Origin: Chryseobacterium sp. ON_d1 | GTDB taxonomy: Bacteria; Bacteroidota; Bacteroidia; Flavobacteriales; Weeksellaceae | Reading direction: 5' to 3' | Length of the DNA: 53,088 nt | Assembly: GCF_006829085.1 (NCBI RefSeq) | Contig: NZ_BJTC01000008.1 | Location: 230,028-283,115 of the forward strand | Shown here: piece by piece, positions 8,552-17,052 of the stretch | How positions within the stretch are numbered: the first letter of the stretch is position 1 | How the letters are laid out: each line of letters starts with the position of its first letter | Notes under the pieces: model-generated | Told to the model about the DNA's origin: nothing | Database searches by the model: none | Seen by the model: the letters and a program-made list of their open reading frames with translations, nothing else | Program-made: the position numbers and the translations under genes

Positions 8552-9040
8552 TTATTTTTTTACGGATCCGATGAACAGCTCTGTAACCTGGTAGCTACTG
8601 CGGGCAGGTTTCTTTTCTCCCTCAGCAATGATCCGTAAAGGACCTTTTTCCGGCAATAAAGGTTTTCCGTCTGCAGTATCAGCAACAATAACGTTTTTAT
8701 CCTGGATAGAAGCATCAAGCTCTGCCAGTGAGAATAAGACCTGATAACCGTCAGAACATTTTATCAGAACATATTTCGAAAAATTTTCTGCTCCATGAAG
8801 CGCTTTTCCGGATGGAACTCCTGCTTTGTCCAAAATTTCCATGATTGGAACTCCTGTAAAAATATGTGAACGGCCTTCTTTATCCTTAAGAACCGCTTCT
8901 TTTCGGGACATTTTTGAAAGGTCAGATAAGCTTAGCTCCATAGGGTGGGCCACTTCACCGGAAACCTTTAATTTGAAACCTGTCTGCGCTGATGCCAGCC
9001 CATAAAAAGAAAATATAGCCACAAAAAACAGGTGCTTCAT
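8552..9040 (-). CDS. Secreted small molybdopterin-domain (sulfite-oxidase-fold) protein
   Basis: The 162-residue protein has an 18-residue signal peptide ending in ASA-Q and one oxidoreductase molybdopterin-binding (SUOX-type) domain. The segments LSLSDLSKMSR, FTGVPIMEILDKAGVP, SDGYQVLFSLAELD and KGPLRIIAEGEKKPARS are typical of the short members of this fold. It is too short for a whole sulfite oxidase: there is no dimerisation or haem domain, and the usual catalytic cysteine loop is not obvious. Whether it binds cofactor is uncertain. It sits between the formate dehydrogenase-like and bestrophin genes, in the same operon. Confidence 0.8.
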   Translation of the reverse strand: MKHLFFVAIFSFYGLASAQTGFKLKVSGEVAHPMELSLSDLSKMSRKEAVLKDKEGRSHIFTGVPIMEILDKAGVPSGKALHGAENFSKYVLIKCSDGYQVLFSLAELDASIQDKNVIVADTADGKPLLPEKGPLRIIAEGEKKPARSSYQVTELFIGSVKK

Positions 9041-9072
9041 GATTAAGTTGTTTTTAAGTTTTATTTTTAAGA

Positions 9073-11469
9073 TTATTCGCGACTGGTTCCTGCTGCAGCC
9101 GTTATATGATCATCAATTTTTTTAAAAATTTCGGGACTGTGCTTTCGGATTTTGATACGGACATATTTGGAAGCCGGCATATTGGCACCGTTCACCACGT
9201 TATTGATAGATACCAGTACATTGGTTTCCGGGAAATAGGTCATGGTACTTTTCTGAGGAATAGGATATTTTACGACAATAAAAAGCGGTGCTATCCTTTC
9301 AATTCCATCATCATAATTGAAAAGATCTACATGGTCGCCTTCTTTCAGACCTGCCTTTTCAATATCTTTTTCGTTCATCATCACCACCCTTCTTTCATTG
9401 AAAATTCCACGGTAGCGGTCATTCAAGCCATAAACAACGGTATTAAACTGGTCATGCGTTCTGGTAGTTCCCATCAGGTATTCGTCCTCCGCAAGCGAAT
9501 TATCCGGTACAGCAGTTATATTGAAAGCCGCTTTTCCAGGGTAAAATTCACTGTTGAATTTCCCGTCTCTTGGTCCGTTCGGAAGATAGAAGCCTCCTTT
9601 CTGTACTACCCTTTCGTTATAGTTTTCAAATCCGGGAATGCATTGTTCAATATCGTTACGAACGGCATCATAACTGTTGATAAATTTATCCCAATCCACT
9701 ACGGAACGTTCTCCTAAAACCGCTTTTGCCATTCTGCAGGCTACGTGAGTTTCATTGATCAGGTGTTTTGAAATAGGTTCGAGAACCCCTCTTGACCATT
9801 CTATAACCCCCATTGAATTTTCCGTACTTACGTGTTGAAGTTCACCGTTTACCATATCTTTTTCACTTCTGGAGATTACCGGTAAGATCAAAGCTTCTTT
9901 TCCATGAATAAGGTGGTTTCGGTTTAATTTTACAGAAACAATCGCAGACATTTCCAGCTTGCGCATGGCTTCTGCCGTAAAAGTTGTATCCGGTGCGGCA
10001 GAAAGGAAATTACCTCCCATACAGAACATGAATTTCACTTTGCCTTCATGCATTGCTTTAAGCGCATTGACCACATCATATCCTCCTTTTCTGGGTACCT
10101 CAAAGCCATAGTACTTCTGCAGCCTGTCCAATTGTTCTGTTGTAGGATGATGGTTAATAAGCAGTGTTCTGTTCCCCTGCACATTACTGTGACCCCGAAC
10201 AGGACACGCTCCCCCACCCTGGATTCCTATGCTTCCTTTCATCAGCAGGAGATTCACAATATTATAAATCATTTCCACCCCGTTGTGCTGCTGCGTGATT
10301 CCCATTCCCCAACAAATGATCATCCTTTTTCTGGAGGCAATCATCTGTGCAGCTTCTCTTAGATTCTCAACAGGAATGCCACATTCTTCCGATAAGAAAT
10401 TGAGGTCATATCTTTTTAATTCTTCAACCAATTCATTGAAGCCGGCGGTCTTATTCGTTATAAAATCCTGGTCAAGAACTTTCCCCGGGTTTTTGGCTTC
10501 TTCTTCCAGTACGAGAATTTGCAGTGCTTTTAAAAGCGCCATATCCCCATTGATCTTAACAGGAAGATACAGATCCGACAGTTCATAAGGCTTATTGAGC
10601 AAAGCACGCACTTCCTGAGGGTTTCTGAAACCTTTTAATCCGGCTTCAGGAAGCGGATTGACAGCCATAATTTTTGCGCCATTTTTCTTTCCCTTAGTTA
10701 ATGCAGAAAGCATTCTCGGAGAATTGGTTCCAGGATTCTGTCCTATGATGATGATAAGATCTGTATCGTAAAAGTCTTCCAGCTTTACGGTTCCTTTCCC
10801 AATGCCTATGCTTCTGGAAAGAGCATAACCGGAAGTTTCGTGGCACATATTGGAACAGTCCGGAAAATTATTGGTCCCGAATTCACGGGCAAATAACTGG
10901 TATACCCATGTTGCTTCATTACTTGTTCTTCCTGATGTATAAAAAATAGCTTCATCAGGCGAATCTAATGCATTTAGTTTTTCAGAAATTTTCATAAAGG
11001 CATCATCCCAGCTTATCGGCTGATAATGTGTTCCTCCTTTCGGCAAATACATGGGCTCTGCTAGTCTTCCCAACTGGCTGATTTCAAAATCTGTCAGCTT
11101 TGCTAAATCATACACCGAATTTTCTCTGAAAAACTCTGCTCCGATCTTTTTTGAGGTGGCTTCTTCTGCCAGGGCCTTTGCTCCGTTTTCACAATATTCA
11201 CCTAATCTGGAACGTTCGTCATCCGGGTCTGGCCATGCACAGCTCGGACAATCGAACCCATCAAACTGATTCATACTGAAAAGGGCTCTTCCTCCGCGAA
11301 GAACGGAGGCATTAAGCACCAACTGATCCAATGAATGAATCACTGCAGGAACACCCGCTGCCCAGGCTTTCGGTGGTTTCAGCTTCAGATCCAGCAGTTT
11401 ATAAGGTGGCTCTGCAGAAGGTAATCTGCTGCCCTCTTCTTTTTTATTGAATACATTTTTGTTTTCCAT
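9073..11469 (-). CDS. FdhF/YdeP-type molybdopterin oxidoreductase
   Basis: The 798-residue protein belongs to the DMSO-reductase superfamily, YdeP/formate dehydrogenase-alpha-like branch. The N-terminal cluster motif FDCPSCAWPD and the later EYCENGAKA give three cysteines, as in YdeP proteins. NMCHETSGYALSRSIG is the Mo-ligand region, with Cys not Sec. GGACPVRGHSNVQG and the C-terminal EDEYLMGTTRTHDQFNT are cofactor-binding segments. No signal peptide or Tat motif is seen, so it is cytoplasmic. No diaphorase or electron-transfer subunit lies beside it. The substrate is unproven: YdeP proteins are linked to acid resistance, and activity on formate is not assured. fdhD lies two genes upstream. 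Confidence 0.93.
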   Translation of the reverse strand: MENKNVFNKKEEGSRLPSAEPPYKLLDLKLKPPKAWAAGVPAVIHSLDQLVLNASVLRGGRALFSMNQFDGFDCPSCAWPDPDDERSRLGEYCENGAKALAEEATSKKIGAEFFRENSVYDLAKLTDFEISQLGRLAEPMYLPKGGTHYQPISWDDAFMKISEKLNALDSPDEAIFYTSGRTSNEATWVYQLFAREFGTNNFPDCSNMCHETSGYALSRSIGIGKGTVKLEDFYDTDLIIIIGQNPGTNSPRMLSALTKGKKNGAKIMAVNPLPEAGLKGFRNPQEVRALLNKPYELSDLYLPVKINGDMALLKALQILVLEEEAKNPGKVLDQDFITNKTAGFNELVEELKRYDLNFLSEECGIPVENLREAAQMIASRKRMIICWGMGITQQHNGVEMIYNIVNLLLMKGSIGIQGGGACPVRGHSNVQGNRTLLINHHPTTEQLDRLQKYYGFEVPRKGGYDVVNALKAMHEGKVKFMFCMGGNFLSAAPDTTFTAEAMRKLEMSAIVSVKLNRNHLIHGKEALILPVISRSEKDMVNGELQHVSTENSMGVIEWSRGVLEPISKHLINETHVACRMAKAVLGERSVVDWDKFINSYDAVRNDIEQCIPGFENYNERVVQKGGFYLPNGPRDGKFNSEFYPGKAAFNITAVPDNSLAEDEYLMGTTRTHDQFNTVVYGLNDRYRGIFNERRVVMMNEKDIEKAGLKEGDHVDLFNYDDGIERIAPLFIVVKYPIPQKSTMTYFPETNVLVSINNVVNGANMPASKYVRIKIRKHSPEIFKKIDDHITAAAGTSRE

Positions 11470-11497
11470 GATTTCCAGGTTTAAAAAAATGAAAAAA

Positions 11498-11848
11498 TTA
11501 GCATTTCAGGTTCGGGTTGGGATAATTGTCGCTTTGGTCTTCCAATGTATTATCAATGCATACAAAGTCTTTTTCAATTAAGAGTTTAATTTTTCCGGAC
11601 TGCCCTTCAAAACCGACTCTGTCTGTGGTAATCCACTCGTTTATCATTGTTTCAGGCATCTTCAGAACCATTCTGTTCTCGATGAAAGCTGCCGAAAGCT
11701 CTGCCTCTTCTGTTCTTTCAATAGCATATATAAACGGACGGTCTACAAATTCTGTAAAGCTTGAAATGATGCCGTCTTCCCCCAATTTTGCCACTTCGGA
11801 CTGGGTAAGACGAAATCTGACTGTGTTATCTTTAATTCTTATTTTCAT
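11498..11848 (-). CDS. Conserved small protein of the Moco/Fdh operon (possibly DUF7009)
   Basis: This 116-residue soluble protein begins MKIRIKDNTVRFRLTQSEV and has no clear catalytic motif; it looks like a small beta-rich protein. From memory it resembles the flavobacterial family named DUF7009, but I could not check that. Its ATG overlaps the fdhD stop by 4 nt (ATGA), which suggests translational coupling with the FdhD sulfurtransferase. The oxidoreductase gene follows 28 nt later. A role in maturing that oxidoreductase is a reasonable guess from position only. Confidence 0.7.
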   Translation of the reverse strand: MKIRIKDNTVRFRLTQSEVAKLGEDGIISSFTEFVDRPFIYAIERTEEAELSAAFIENRMVLKMPETMINEWITTDRVGFEGQSGKIKLLIEKDFVCIDNTLEDQSDNYPNPNLKC

Positions 11849-12720
11849 AATAAATTTTCAATGTTAAAATGGCTGCCGGAATGGTAAATATTAAAACGGT
11901 TGTCCCGGAGAAAGCCCAGTAAAGTAATATCAAATTCTTTGGCCAGATCCACCGCAAGGCTTGATGGTGCGCCTATTGCCGCAACAATGGAAATTCCTGC
12001 CATCGCAGCTTTCTGAATAAGTTCGAAGCTGGCTCTTCCACTCAGTAGCAAAATTTTATTGTTCAAAGGAAGCAGTCCTGCAGATAATGCATGACCTATG
12101 AGTTTGTCCAGGGCGTTATGTCTTCCCACATCTTCGCGCAGTGCCAGAAGGTTTCCTTCCATATCAAAGATCCCGGAAGCATGTATACCGCCTGTAGCAC
12201 TGAAATTATTCTGGAATGACTGCAATTTTTCGGACAGCTGATACAGCGTTTCCAGGGAAACTTCTGTGTTTTCTTTTGTATGGTTGTGGAAAGTACTTAC
12301 TGTTCTTATAGATTCTATAGAGCCTTTTCCGCATACACCACAGCTGGAAGTGGTATAAAAATTCCGGTCTGCCTTCATCAGTTCAGGAACAAATCCTTCT
12401 GTAAGCTCGACAATGACAACATTTTCGCTGTTCCTTGAACATTCTGCCTGCGGAGAATATATGCTTTTAATCTGTTCACGGCCGGAAATAATTCCTTCTG
12501 TGAATAAAAATCCTGCAGCAAGTTCTGCATCATTTCCGGGAGTCCGCATAGTTACAGAAATATTTTTGGACTCTTTTTTACCTTCGGCACTGTAAGAAAC
12601 CCTGATCTCTAAAGGTTCTTCTACAGAGATATCATCTGTATAAGGAAAACCGCTGTTTTCCCTGACTTTGATGATTTCTATCTGCTTTACAGATTTATTT
12701 GACAACAGATTTGCTTTCAT
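11845..12720 (-). CDS. fdhD: Formate dehydrogenase accessory sulfurtransferase FdhD
   Basis: FdhD moves sulfur from a cysteine desulfurase onto the molybdenum of formate dehydrogenase-type cofactors. The 291-residue protein has the conserved SSCGVCGKGS loop with the two catalytic cysteines near residue 130. The segments EDVGRHNALDKLIG, LSGRASFELIQKAAMAGI and the VAAIGAPSSLAVDLA cofactor-binding segment are also present. It is encoded just upstream of its likely client, the YdeP-type oxidoreductase, which supports a bis-MGD enzyme needing a terminal sulfido ligand. Confidence 0.95.
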   Translation of the reverse strand: MKANLLSNKSVKQIEIIKVRENSGFPYTDDISVEEPLEIRVSYSAEGKKESKNISVTMRTPGNDAELAAGFLFTEGIISGREQIKSIYSPQAECSRNSENVVIVELTEGFVPELMKADRNFYTTSSCGVCGKGSIESIRTVSTFHNHTKENTEVSLETLYQLSEKLQSFQNNFSATGGIHASGIFDMEGNLLALREDVGRHNALDKLIGHALSAGLLPLNNKILLLSGRASFELIQKAAMAGISIVAAIGAPSSLAVDLAKEFDITLLGFLRDNRFNIYHSGSHFNIENLL

Positions 12721-12766
12721 GATATAATGACTGGCCTAGTAAAGGTACAAAATTTTATTCCTAAAA

Positions 12767-13183
12767 TTATGGGTGTGCTGAAACCCACTCTTCACCATCT
12801 TCAAAAATTTCTTTTTTCCAGATAGGAACGGTCTTTTTTATATTTTCAATCATAAAGCTGCAGGCATCGAAAACCGCATTTCTATGCCCGTCACTTACCA
12901 CAATGATCACGGCAGCATCACCGGGAAACAAGACTCCCGTGCGGTGGTGAACAACAATATTCTTCACTGAAAATAAAGCAATGGCTTTATCGGCTATTTT
13001 CTGTATTTCCTTCACGGCCATAGATTGATAGCATTCATATTCCAGACGGGTAACAGGTTTACCTTTGGTATGATTTCGTACGGTTCCTACAAATGATGCT
13101 ATTCCTCCGCATGCAGGGTCGGAAGCAAGGGCAAAGCAATCCGTAAGATCCAGGATTTGTTCTGTTATTTTTATATCAATCAT
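12767..13183 (-). CDS. moaE: Molybdopterin synthase catalytic subunit MoaE
   Basis: MoaE, with MoaD, adds the dithiolene sulfurs to cyclic pyranopterin monophosphate. The 138-residue protein has FVGTVRNHTKGKPV, LEYECY, the HHRTGVLFPGDAAV core, VVSDGHRNAVFDAC, and VPIWKKE, which contains the conserved lysine pair of the active site. It starts 5 nt after moaD, so the two synthase subunits are coupled. Normal length and complete. Confidence 0.96.
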   Translation of the reverse strand: MIDIKITEQILDLTDCFALASDPACGGIASFVGTVRNHTKGKPVTRLEYECYQSMAVKEIQKIADKAIALFSVKNIVVHHRTGVLFPGDAAVIIVVSDGHRNAVFDACSFMIENIKKTVPIWKKEIFEDGEEWVSAHP

Positions 13184-13188
13184 ATCTG

Positions 13189-13431
13189 TTATCCGCCGCT
13201 TACCGGAGGGATTATTGCTATTTCGTTAGACTCTGTTATGATCTGATCATCCTCTGCATATTCATCGTCAACGGCAATAAAATAGGATTTCAATCTTTTC
13301 AATTCTGGAAAGTCTTTTTCCAGAAGTTCCTTGAGTGTTTTAACGCTCACTCCTTCATGTATTTCTATTTCTTTTTCTGAAGTTCCGAAAATATCTTTCG
13401 TTATTCCGAATGCCAGTATTTTAAGTATCAT
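13189..13431 (-). CDS. moaD: Molybdopterin synthase sulfur-carrier subunit MoaD
   Basis: This 80-residue ubiquitin-like protein ends in Gly-Gly (IIPPVSGG), the tail that is adenylated by the MoeB-type enzyme and then thiocarboxylated. It starts with the typical beta-strand MILKILAFGITKDIFG. The activating enzyme with its rhodanese domain is encoded in the convergent operon at 6.6-7.6 kb. Confidence 0.95.
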   Translation of the reverse strand: MILKILAFGITKDIFGTSEKEIEIHEGVSVKTLKELLEKDFPELKRLKSYFIAVDDEYAEDDQIITESNEIAIIPPVSGG

Positions 13432-13447
13432 TTTTAAATGTAGCTTA

Positions 13448-14197
13448 TTACCAATATTTTATTAAAACGTTTATTCCGGCTACCAGAACCAGAACAGCCG
13501 TCATTCTTTTAATGACCAGAGGATTCCATTTCAGGGACATCCTGGAACCAATCTGTCCGCCAATGAACACAGCAAAACACAAACTCAGGATTCTGAAATA
13601 ATCCATATCTGCAGACAGTTTGGATAACTGCCCAAAGATTCCTGATATTGAATTTACCAATATGAAAACACTTGACACCGCTGCAATTTTTCGTGGAGTA
13701 TCCCATTTCATGAGGTTTAACAGTGGGGAAAGAAAAATTCCGCCGCCAATGCCTACCAATCCTGATAAAAACCCGATTCCTCCTCCTAAAAAGCTGTTTT
13801 TTAAAAGAGATGCTTCGCTGTATTCCTGAAGATTTTCTCCATTTTTTGCTTCTGTCTTTATCCACAGCAACAGTGCAGCCATGATTAAGGTGGCTCCCAA
13901 TATCAGGAAAAAAGTTTCCTGGCTTATTTTCAAAACAGCTCCCAAATATGCCATGGGAACACTTACAAGGGTAAGCGGCAGTATTTTCTTCCAATCAATC
14001 TGCTTATTTCTGATGTAAATAAATACTCCTCCTATTACTACAATAACATTACAGATAAGTGCTGTTAACCGTATTTCCTGATAAGGAAGACTGTACATTG
14101 CCAGAACAGCAAGGTAACTGGATCCTCCTCCAAATCCCACAGAAGAATAAATGAAAGCGATGATTAAAAAAAAGAAAAAGATTTCCCAATGCCCCAT
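13448..14197 (-). CDS. TauE/SafE-family membrane transporter
   Basis: The 249-residue polytopic membrane protein has about eight hydrophobic segments and the two TauE/SafE repeats: SSVGFGGGSSYLAVLAMYS near the N-terminus and SGLVGIGGGIFLSPLL near residue 142. Family members export or import small sulfur-containing or organic anions such as sulfite or sulfoacetate. It is the first gene of the moaD-moaE-fdhD run, with moaD 16 nt downstream. An oxyanion linked to the molybdoenzymes (sulfite, or even molybdate) is possible, but the substrate cannot be read from the sequence. Confidence 0.9.
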   Translation of the reverse strand: MGHWEIFFFFLIIAFIYSSVGFGGGSSYLAVLAMYSLPYQEIRLTALICNVIVVIGGVFIYIRNKQIDWKKILPLTLVSVPMAYLGAVLKISQETFFLILGATLIMAALLLWIKTEAKNGENLQEYSEASLLKNSFLGGGIGFLSGLVGIGGGIFLSPLLNLMKWDTPRKIAAVSSVFILVNSISGIFGQLSKLSADMDYFRILSLCFAVFIGGQIGSRMSLKWNPLVIKRMTAVLVLVAGINVLIKYW

Positions 14198-14418
14198 ATT
14201 TTTTGCAGAATTAATTTTCTTACAATAATACTCATTTTTAGGGCGTCATTCAGGGTTATCACTTAAAAGTTTCTGTTATAATTTGTGAGAATAATGTTGC
14301 AGATTGTTTTTTAAGGATGGAAGATGGGAGCCTGAGGATGGAAGTTACTATTGGACCTATCAATAAAGAGTTATTAACCATTACTTGTTTCTATTCTCAA
14401 ACTTCTTTGGCCAAAGAT

Positions 14419-14943
14419 TTACACTGCTTCTTTTGTTTTTGCTGCGTTCTTAGCAGCTTCGATTTTCTTAGTATTTCTAAGTTCCCGTTTCATTTTACGG
14501 TAGTCCCACGGAGCAATGGCATTACTATCCTGCCAAAGTCCTATTTTTTCCTGCTGTGCAGTTTCCTGCAGCTTTCCCAAAGAGGCATCTTTGGAATAAG
14601 AAAAATACCACCATCCCAATCCTGCTTTGATAAGCTCTTTGGAAAGGTATTTCCCATCATCATAGTACACTTTTGCAATGGATCTTCCATAACGGTCCGT
14701 AGTCGTTTCAACAAAGCTTACGGTTTTCCCAAATACCTGAGCAGAAGTAAACTGTTTTGCATTTTTACCAAACGCCTGCCCATTTTCCGGACAATCGACT
14801 TCAGCCAACCTCAGCTTTTTTTGCTGGTTGCCTTTTAACAGTAAAGTAATGGTATCTCCGTCTGAAATTTTGATCACTTTTCCGGTCGTCTGTGAGAATA
14901 GAAATACAGGGAAAAGTACGTACAGCAGCATTAATCGTTTCAT
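14419..14943 (-). CDS. Secreted thermonuclease-like (SNase) nuclease
   Basis: The 174-residue protein has a signal peptide (about residues 1-17, ending LFSQ) and a staphylococcal-nuclease fold. The catalytic set is present: SDGDTITLL with the metal-binding aspartate, LRLAEVDCPE with the catalytic Arg and nearby Glu, and TDRYGRSIAKVY with the second Arg. The C-terminal tail is lysine- and alanine-rich. It should cut DNA or RNA outside the cytoplasm. It stands alone; a terminator separates it from the hypothetical genes upstream. The 221 bp between it and the TauE-like gene hold no gene that I can see. Confidence 0.9.
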   Translation of the reverse strand: MKRLMLLYVLFPVFLFSQTTGKVIKISDGDTITLLLKGNQQKKLRLAEVDCPENGQAFGKNAKQFTSAQVFGKTVSFVETTTDRYGRSIAKVYYDDGKYLSKELIKAGLGWWYFSYSKDASLGKLQETAQQEKIGLWQDSNAIAPWDYRKMKRELRNTKKIEAAKNAAKTKEAV

Positions 14944-14979
14944 GGGGCAAATATAGGGATTAGTGGGGCTTGTTTAATT

Positions 14980-15008
14980 AAAAAACCTCGCGAAATGCGA
15001 GGTTTTTT
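14980..15008 (-). terminator. Terminator after the hypothetical-gene run
   Basis: AACCTCGC-gaaat-GCGAGGTT is a perfect 8-bp stem flanked by A and T runs. It follows the minus-strand gene ending at 15075 and precedes the nuclease gene, so it ends the run of small orphan genes. It could work in both directions. Confidence 0.8.
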
Positions 15009-15074
15009 AATATTGAATTGAGTTATTTGATTTTTTTCACCTCAAAGTCGGGAGAACGTTGCGGAGCAGGAATT

Positions 15075-15722
15075 CTAATAATTTCCCCAGTTAAAAGGCA
15101 TTGAGACATAAGTATTTTCAAAAACATTTAAAGGTAAAGTTTCTTCTGTTTTTATATTCGTTTCACTATTTTTAACTATACATACTTTAAGCAGTTCTCT
15201 GCGATGATGGTAACCATTTAAAATTAATGCGTGAATACCATTCATGTCTAAAATCCTGATAAACGCTTTAAATTTATCAATATTATCTGTTAATTCCAGA
15301 AAACTTAAATCGATATCAGTAAAAGAAATATTTTCATCGGTAATGATCTGAACAAAATGTTGTCCAATATCATATGCGGTCATATCTTTAAATTTTTTAT
15401 CCGCAATTATAAGATTGGTTTCCAAGCAATCCAGATATACTTTTCGCTCTCCTGATAAGTAATTTCGGGTATACAATTTAGCATCTTCTAAGATCTCAAT
15501 ATTATTTCTCCTGAAAGCTCTTTTCCATTCATCTATCCTCAATAAAATATCTGCATCTGCATATTCCCACAAAAAAGAATAAACCTTTTGACCAGGAAAA
15601 AAACTGTTGATCTGAAGCGCTTCCTTTAGATCAGAAAACACCCAGAAACTAGTGTATTTAAGATCTTGACAGTTGAAAAATCTTGACAAATAATAACTAT
15701 TCGAATCTATATAGGATGTCAT
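15075..15722 (-). CDS. Hypothetical protein, orphan cluster
   Basis: I do not recognise this 215-residue soluble protein. It has no signal peptide or membrane segment and is rich in Asp, Asn, Leu and Ile. The middle contains an ARNYLSGERK-like basic stretch and the end is MPFNWGNY. It is the last gene of a minus-strand run of short, AT-rich orphans next to a tRNA cluster. Genes of this size and setting are often toxin-immunity or contact-dependent-inhibition immunity proteins, but nothing in the sequence proves that here. Confidence 0.6.
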   Translation of the reverse strand: MTSYIDSNSYYLSRFFNCQDLKYTSFWVFSDLKEALQINSFFPGQKVYSFLWEYADADILLRIDEWKRAFRRNNIEILEDAKLYTRNYLSGERKVYLDCLETNLIIADKKFKDMTAYDIGQHFVQIITDENISFTDIDLSFLELTDNIDKFKAFIRILDMNGIHALILNGYHHRRELLKVCIVKNSETNIKTEETLPLNVFENTYVSMPFNWGNY

Positions 15723-15769
15723 AAAAAAAACTGTTTATTTTCTTGATCAGTAAAAACTTTCTGAAACAG

Positions 15770-16087
15770 TTATATTTCCCAATAACCAATATTTATTGGC
15801 CATGAAGAATAACTTTTCATAAAATAATCATATTCAAAAGAGCGAAAATAAAAATCTATAATCTTAATGGTAAGATTCATAAAAAAGGCAACAAATTCTT
15901 TCAAAAAATCATTGATATTAATTTTCCCATTCTCATCAGTATATAAACTGCCATTTATTTGATAGGCAGAATACCCACCTCCCCAATATACTGAATGTCC
16001 CTCAATAAAAGTAATAAAACTATTGAAGTTAAAAGAATCTGTGGGATTTTCACAAATGAGAATTTCAAACTCTAAGATATCTTTCAT
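15770..16087 (-). CDS. Hypothetical small protein, orphan cluster
   Basis: Unrecognised 105-residue protein rich in aromatic residues (many Phe, Tyr and Trp: GHSVYWGGGYSAYQINGSLY, YSSWPINIGYWEI). It has no signal peptide. It lies 47 nt upstream of the 215-residue orphan on the same strand. The compact aromatic-rich make-up resembles immunity-type proteins, which is an impression, not a homology claim. Confidence 0.5.
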   Translation of the reverse strand: MKDILEFEILICENPTDSFNFNSFITFIEGHSVYWGGGYSAYQINGSLYTDENGKININDFLKEFVAFFMNLTIKIIDFYFRSFEYDYFMKSYSSWPINIGYWEI

Positions 16088-16137
16088 TTTTTATTGAGTT
16101 GAGTTATACACTTTATTCACACCATATACACTGTAAA

Positions 16138-16527
16138 TTACTGATATCCAATCCCTGTATATAATACTGAAATATCTGAAGGAAATTTAATCTGTATAAT
16201 ATCTGAACTATTTGCTTTGTTTAAAACGATCTCAGAACCTACCGCTAATGATTTTGTCTTCGATAGGAAAACATGATTATTTTTATTATTTTTTTCAAAA
16301 GTCTGACTCATAATATTCCAATCTTTATCCGTAAAATTTCCCTTCTTTATTATGCTTCGAATCTGTTTACATGAGTTTTCATCTATTTTTATGCAATAAT
16401 AGATCTTCTCTCCACTAACAAAATTTTTCTGAATGCAATTAAAAATATAGGTGTCATTTTCCAATGAAACAAGTGATGTTAGAATATCATCATACCAGTC
16501 AAGTATATGCAATTCAGCAATGATCAT
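16138..16527 (-). CDS. Hypothetical protein, orphan cluster
   Basis: Unrecognised 129-residue soluble protein starting MIIAELHILDWYDDILTSLV. It is predicted alpha/beta, with no signal peptide or catalytic motif visible. It follows the lipoprotein gene at 16540 by 12 nt and is probably in the same transcript. Confidence 0.5.
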   Translation of the reverse strand: MIIAELHILDWYDDILTSLVSLENDTYIFNCIQKNFVSGEKIYYCIKIDENSCKQIRSIIKKGNFTDKDWNIMSQTFEKNNKNNHVFLSKTKSLAVGSEIVLNKANSSDIIQIKFPSDISVLYTGIGYQ

Positions 16528-16539
16528 TTATAATTGTAT

Positions 16540-17040
16540 TTATTTTACGTGAGAAGGGCTGATTAACTCCATGACTTCATCATATCCAATTTTCATATAA
16601 TATCTCTGATGCGTAGTGTAGTTGATTAAAAAACATTCATCACAATAAACACTAAACTTTGCAACATACTGTAAAACAGAACCCTTATAAAATAATACAA
16701 TATGATTATTTCCTGCCGGGCAATTAGGTCTTGGTAAATACTTTTCATATTTTCCTTTAAAGAAAAGAGAATCGATTTTCCTGCTGGGTTTCAGAGAATC
16801 AATAAGAGTAAAATTCAAGTTTTCTATTTTGGGATAAAGAATACTATCCTGGTCAGATAACTCACTTAGATATAGTTTATTTTTGGAAGCATCAGAATCC
16901 CACGGTTCTTTAGTATACTGATACACCTTAATATGATCATAGCCGTATGAACCTGAATACTCCCGACTACAGGAAACAAGAAAATACAATACAGCAAAAA
17001 GACTAATGATGCAACTTTGAAATGTTGACCGTAATTTCAT
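16540..17040 (-). CDS. Hypothetical lipoprotein
   Basis: The 166-residue protein has a lipoprotein signal peptide: a positively charged start (MKLRST), a hydrophobic core, and the lipobox LVSC with the lipid cysteine near residue 24. The mature part contains NCPAGNNHIVLFYKG and a CDEC pair (YCDECFLI), so a disulfide or metal site is possible. It lies in an operon with the second lipoprotein upstream (12 nt gap). No known domain is recognised. Confidence 0.6.
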   Translation of the reverse strand: MKLRSTFQSCIISLFAVLYFLVSCSREYSGSYGYDHIKVYQYTKEPWDSDASKNKLYLSELSDQDSILYPKIENLNFTLIDSLKPSRKIDSLFFKGKYEKYLPRPNCPAGNNHIVLFYKGSVLQYVAKFSVYCDECFLINYTTHQRYYMKIGYDEVMELISPSHVK

Positions 17041-17052
17041 GGATTAAAATAC

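Noticed and set aside
14317..14838. 173-codon plus-strand frame opposite the nuclease
   Set aside because: It is antisense to a clear SNase gene with all catalytic motifs, and is Phe/Ser/Cys-rich as expected of a shadow frame.
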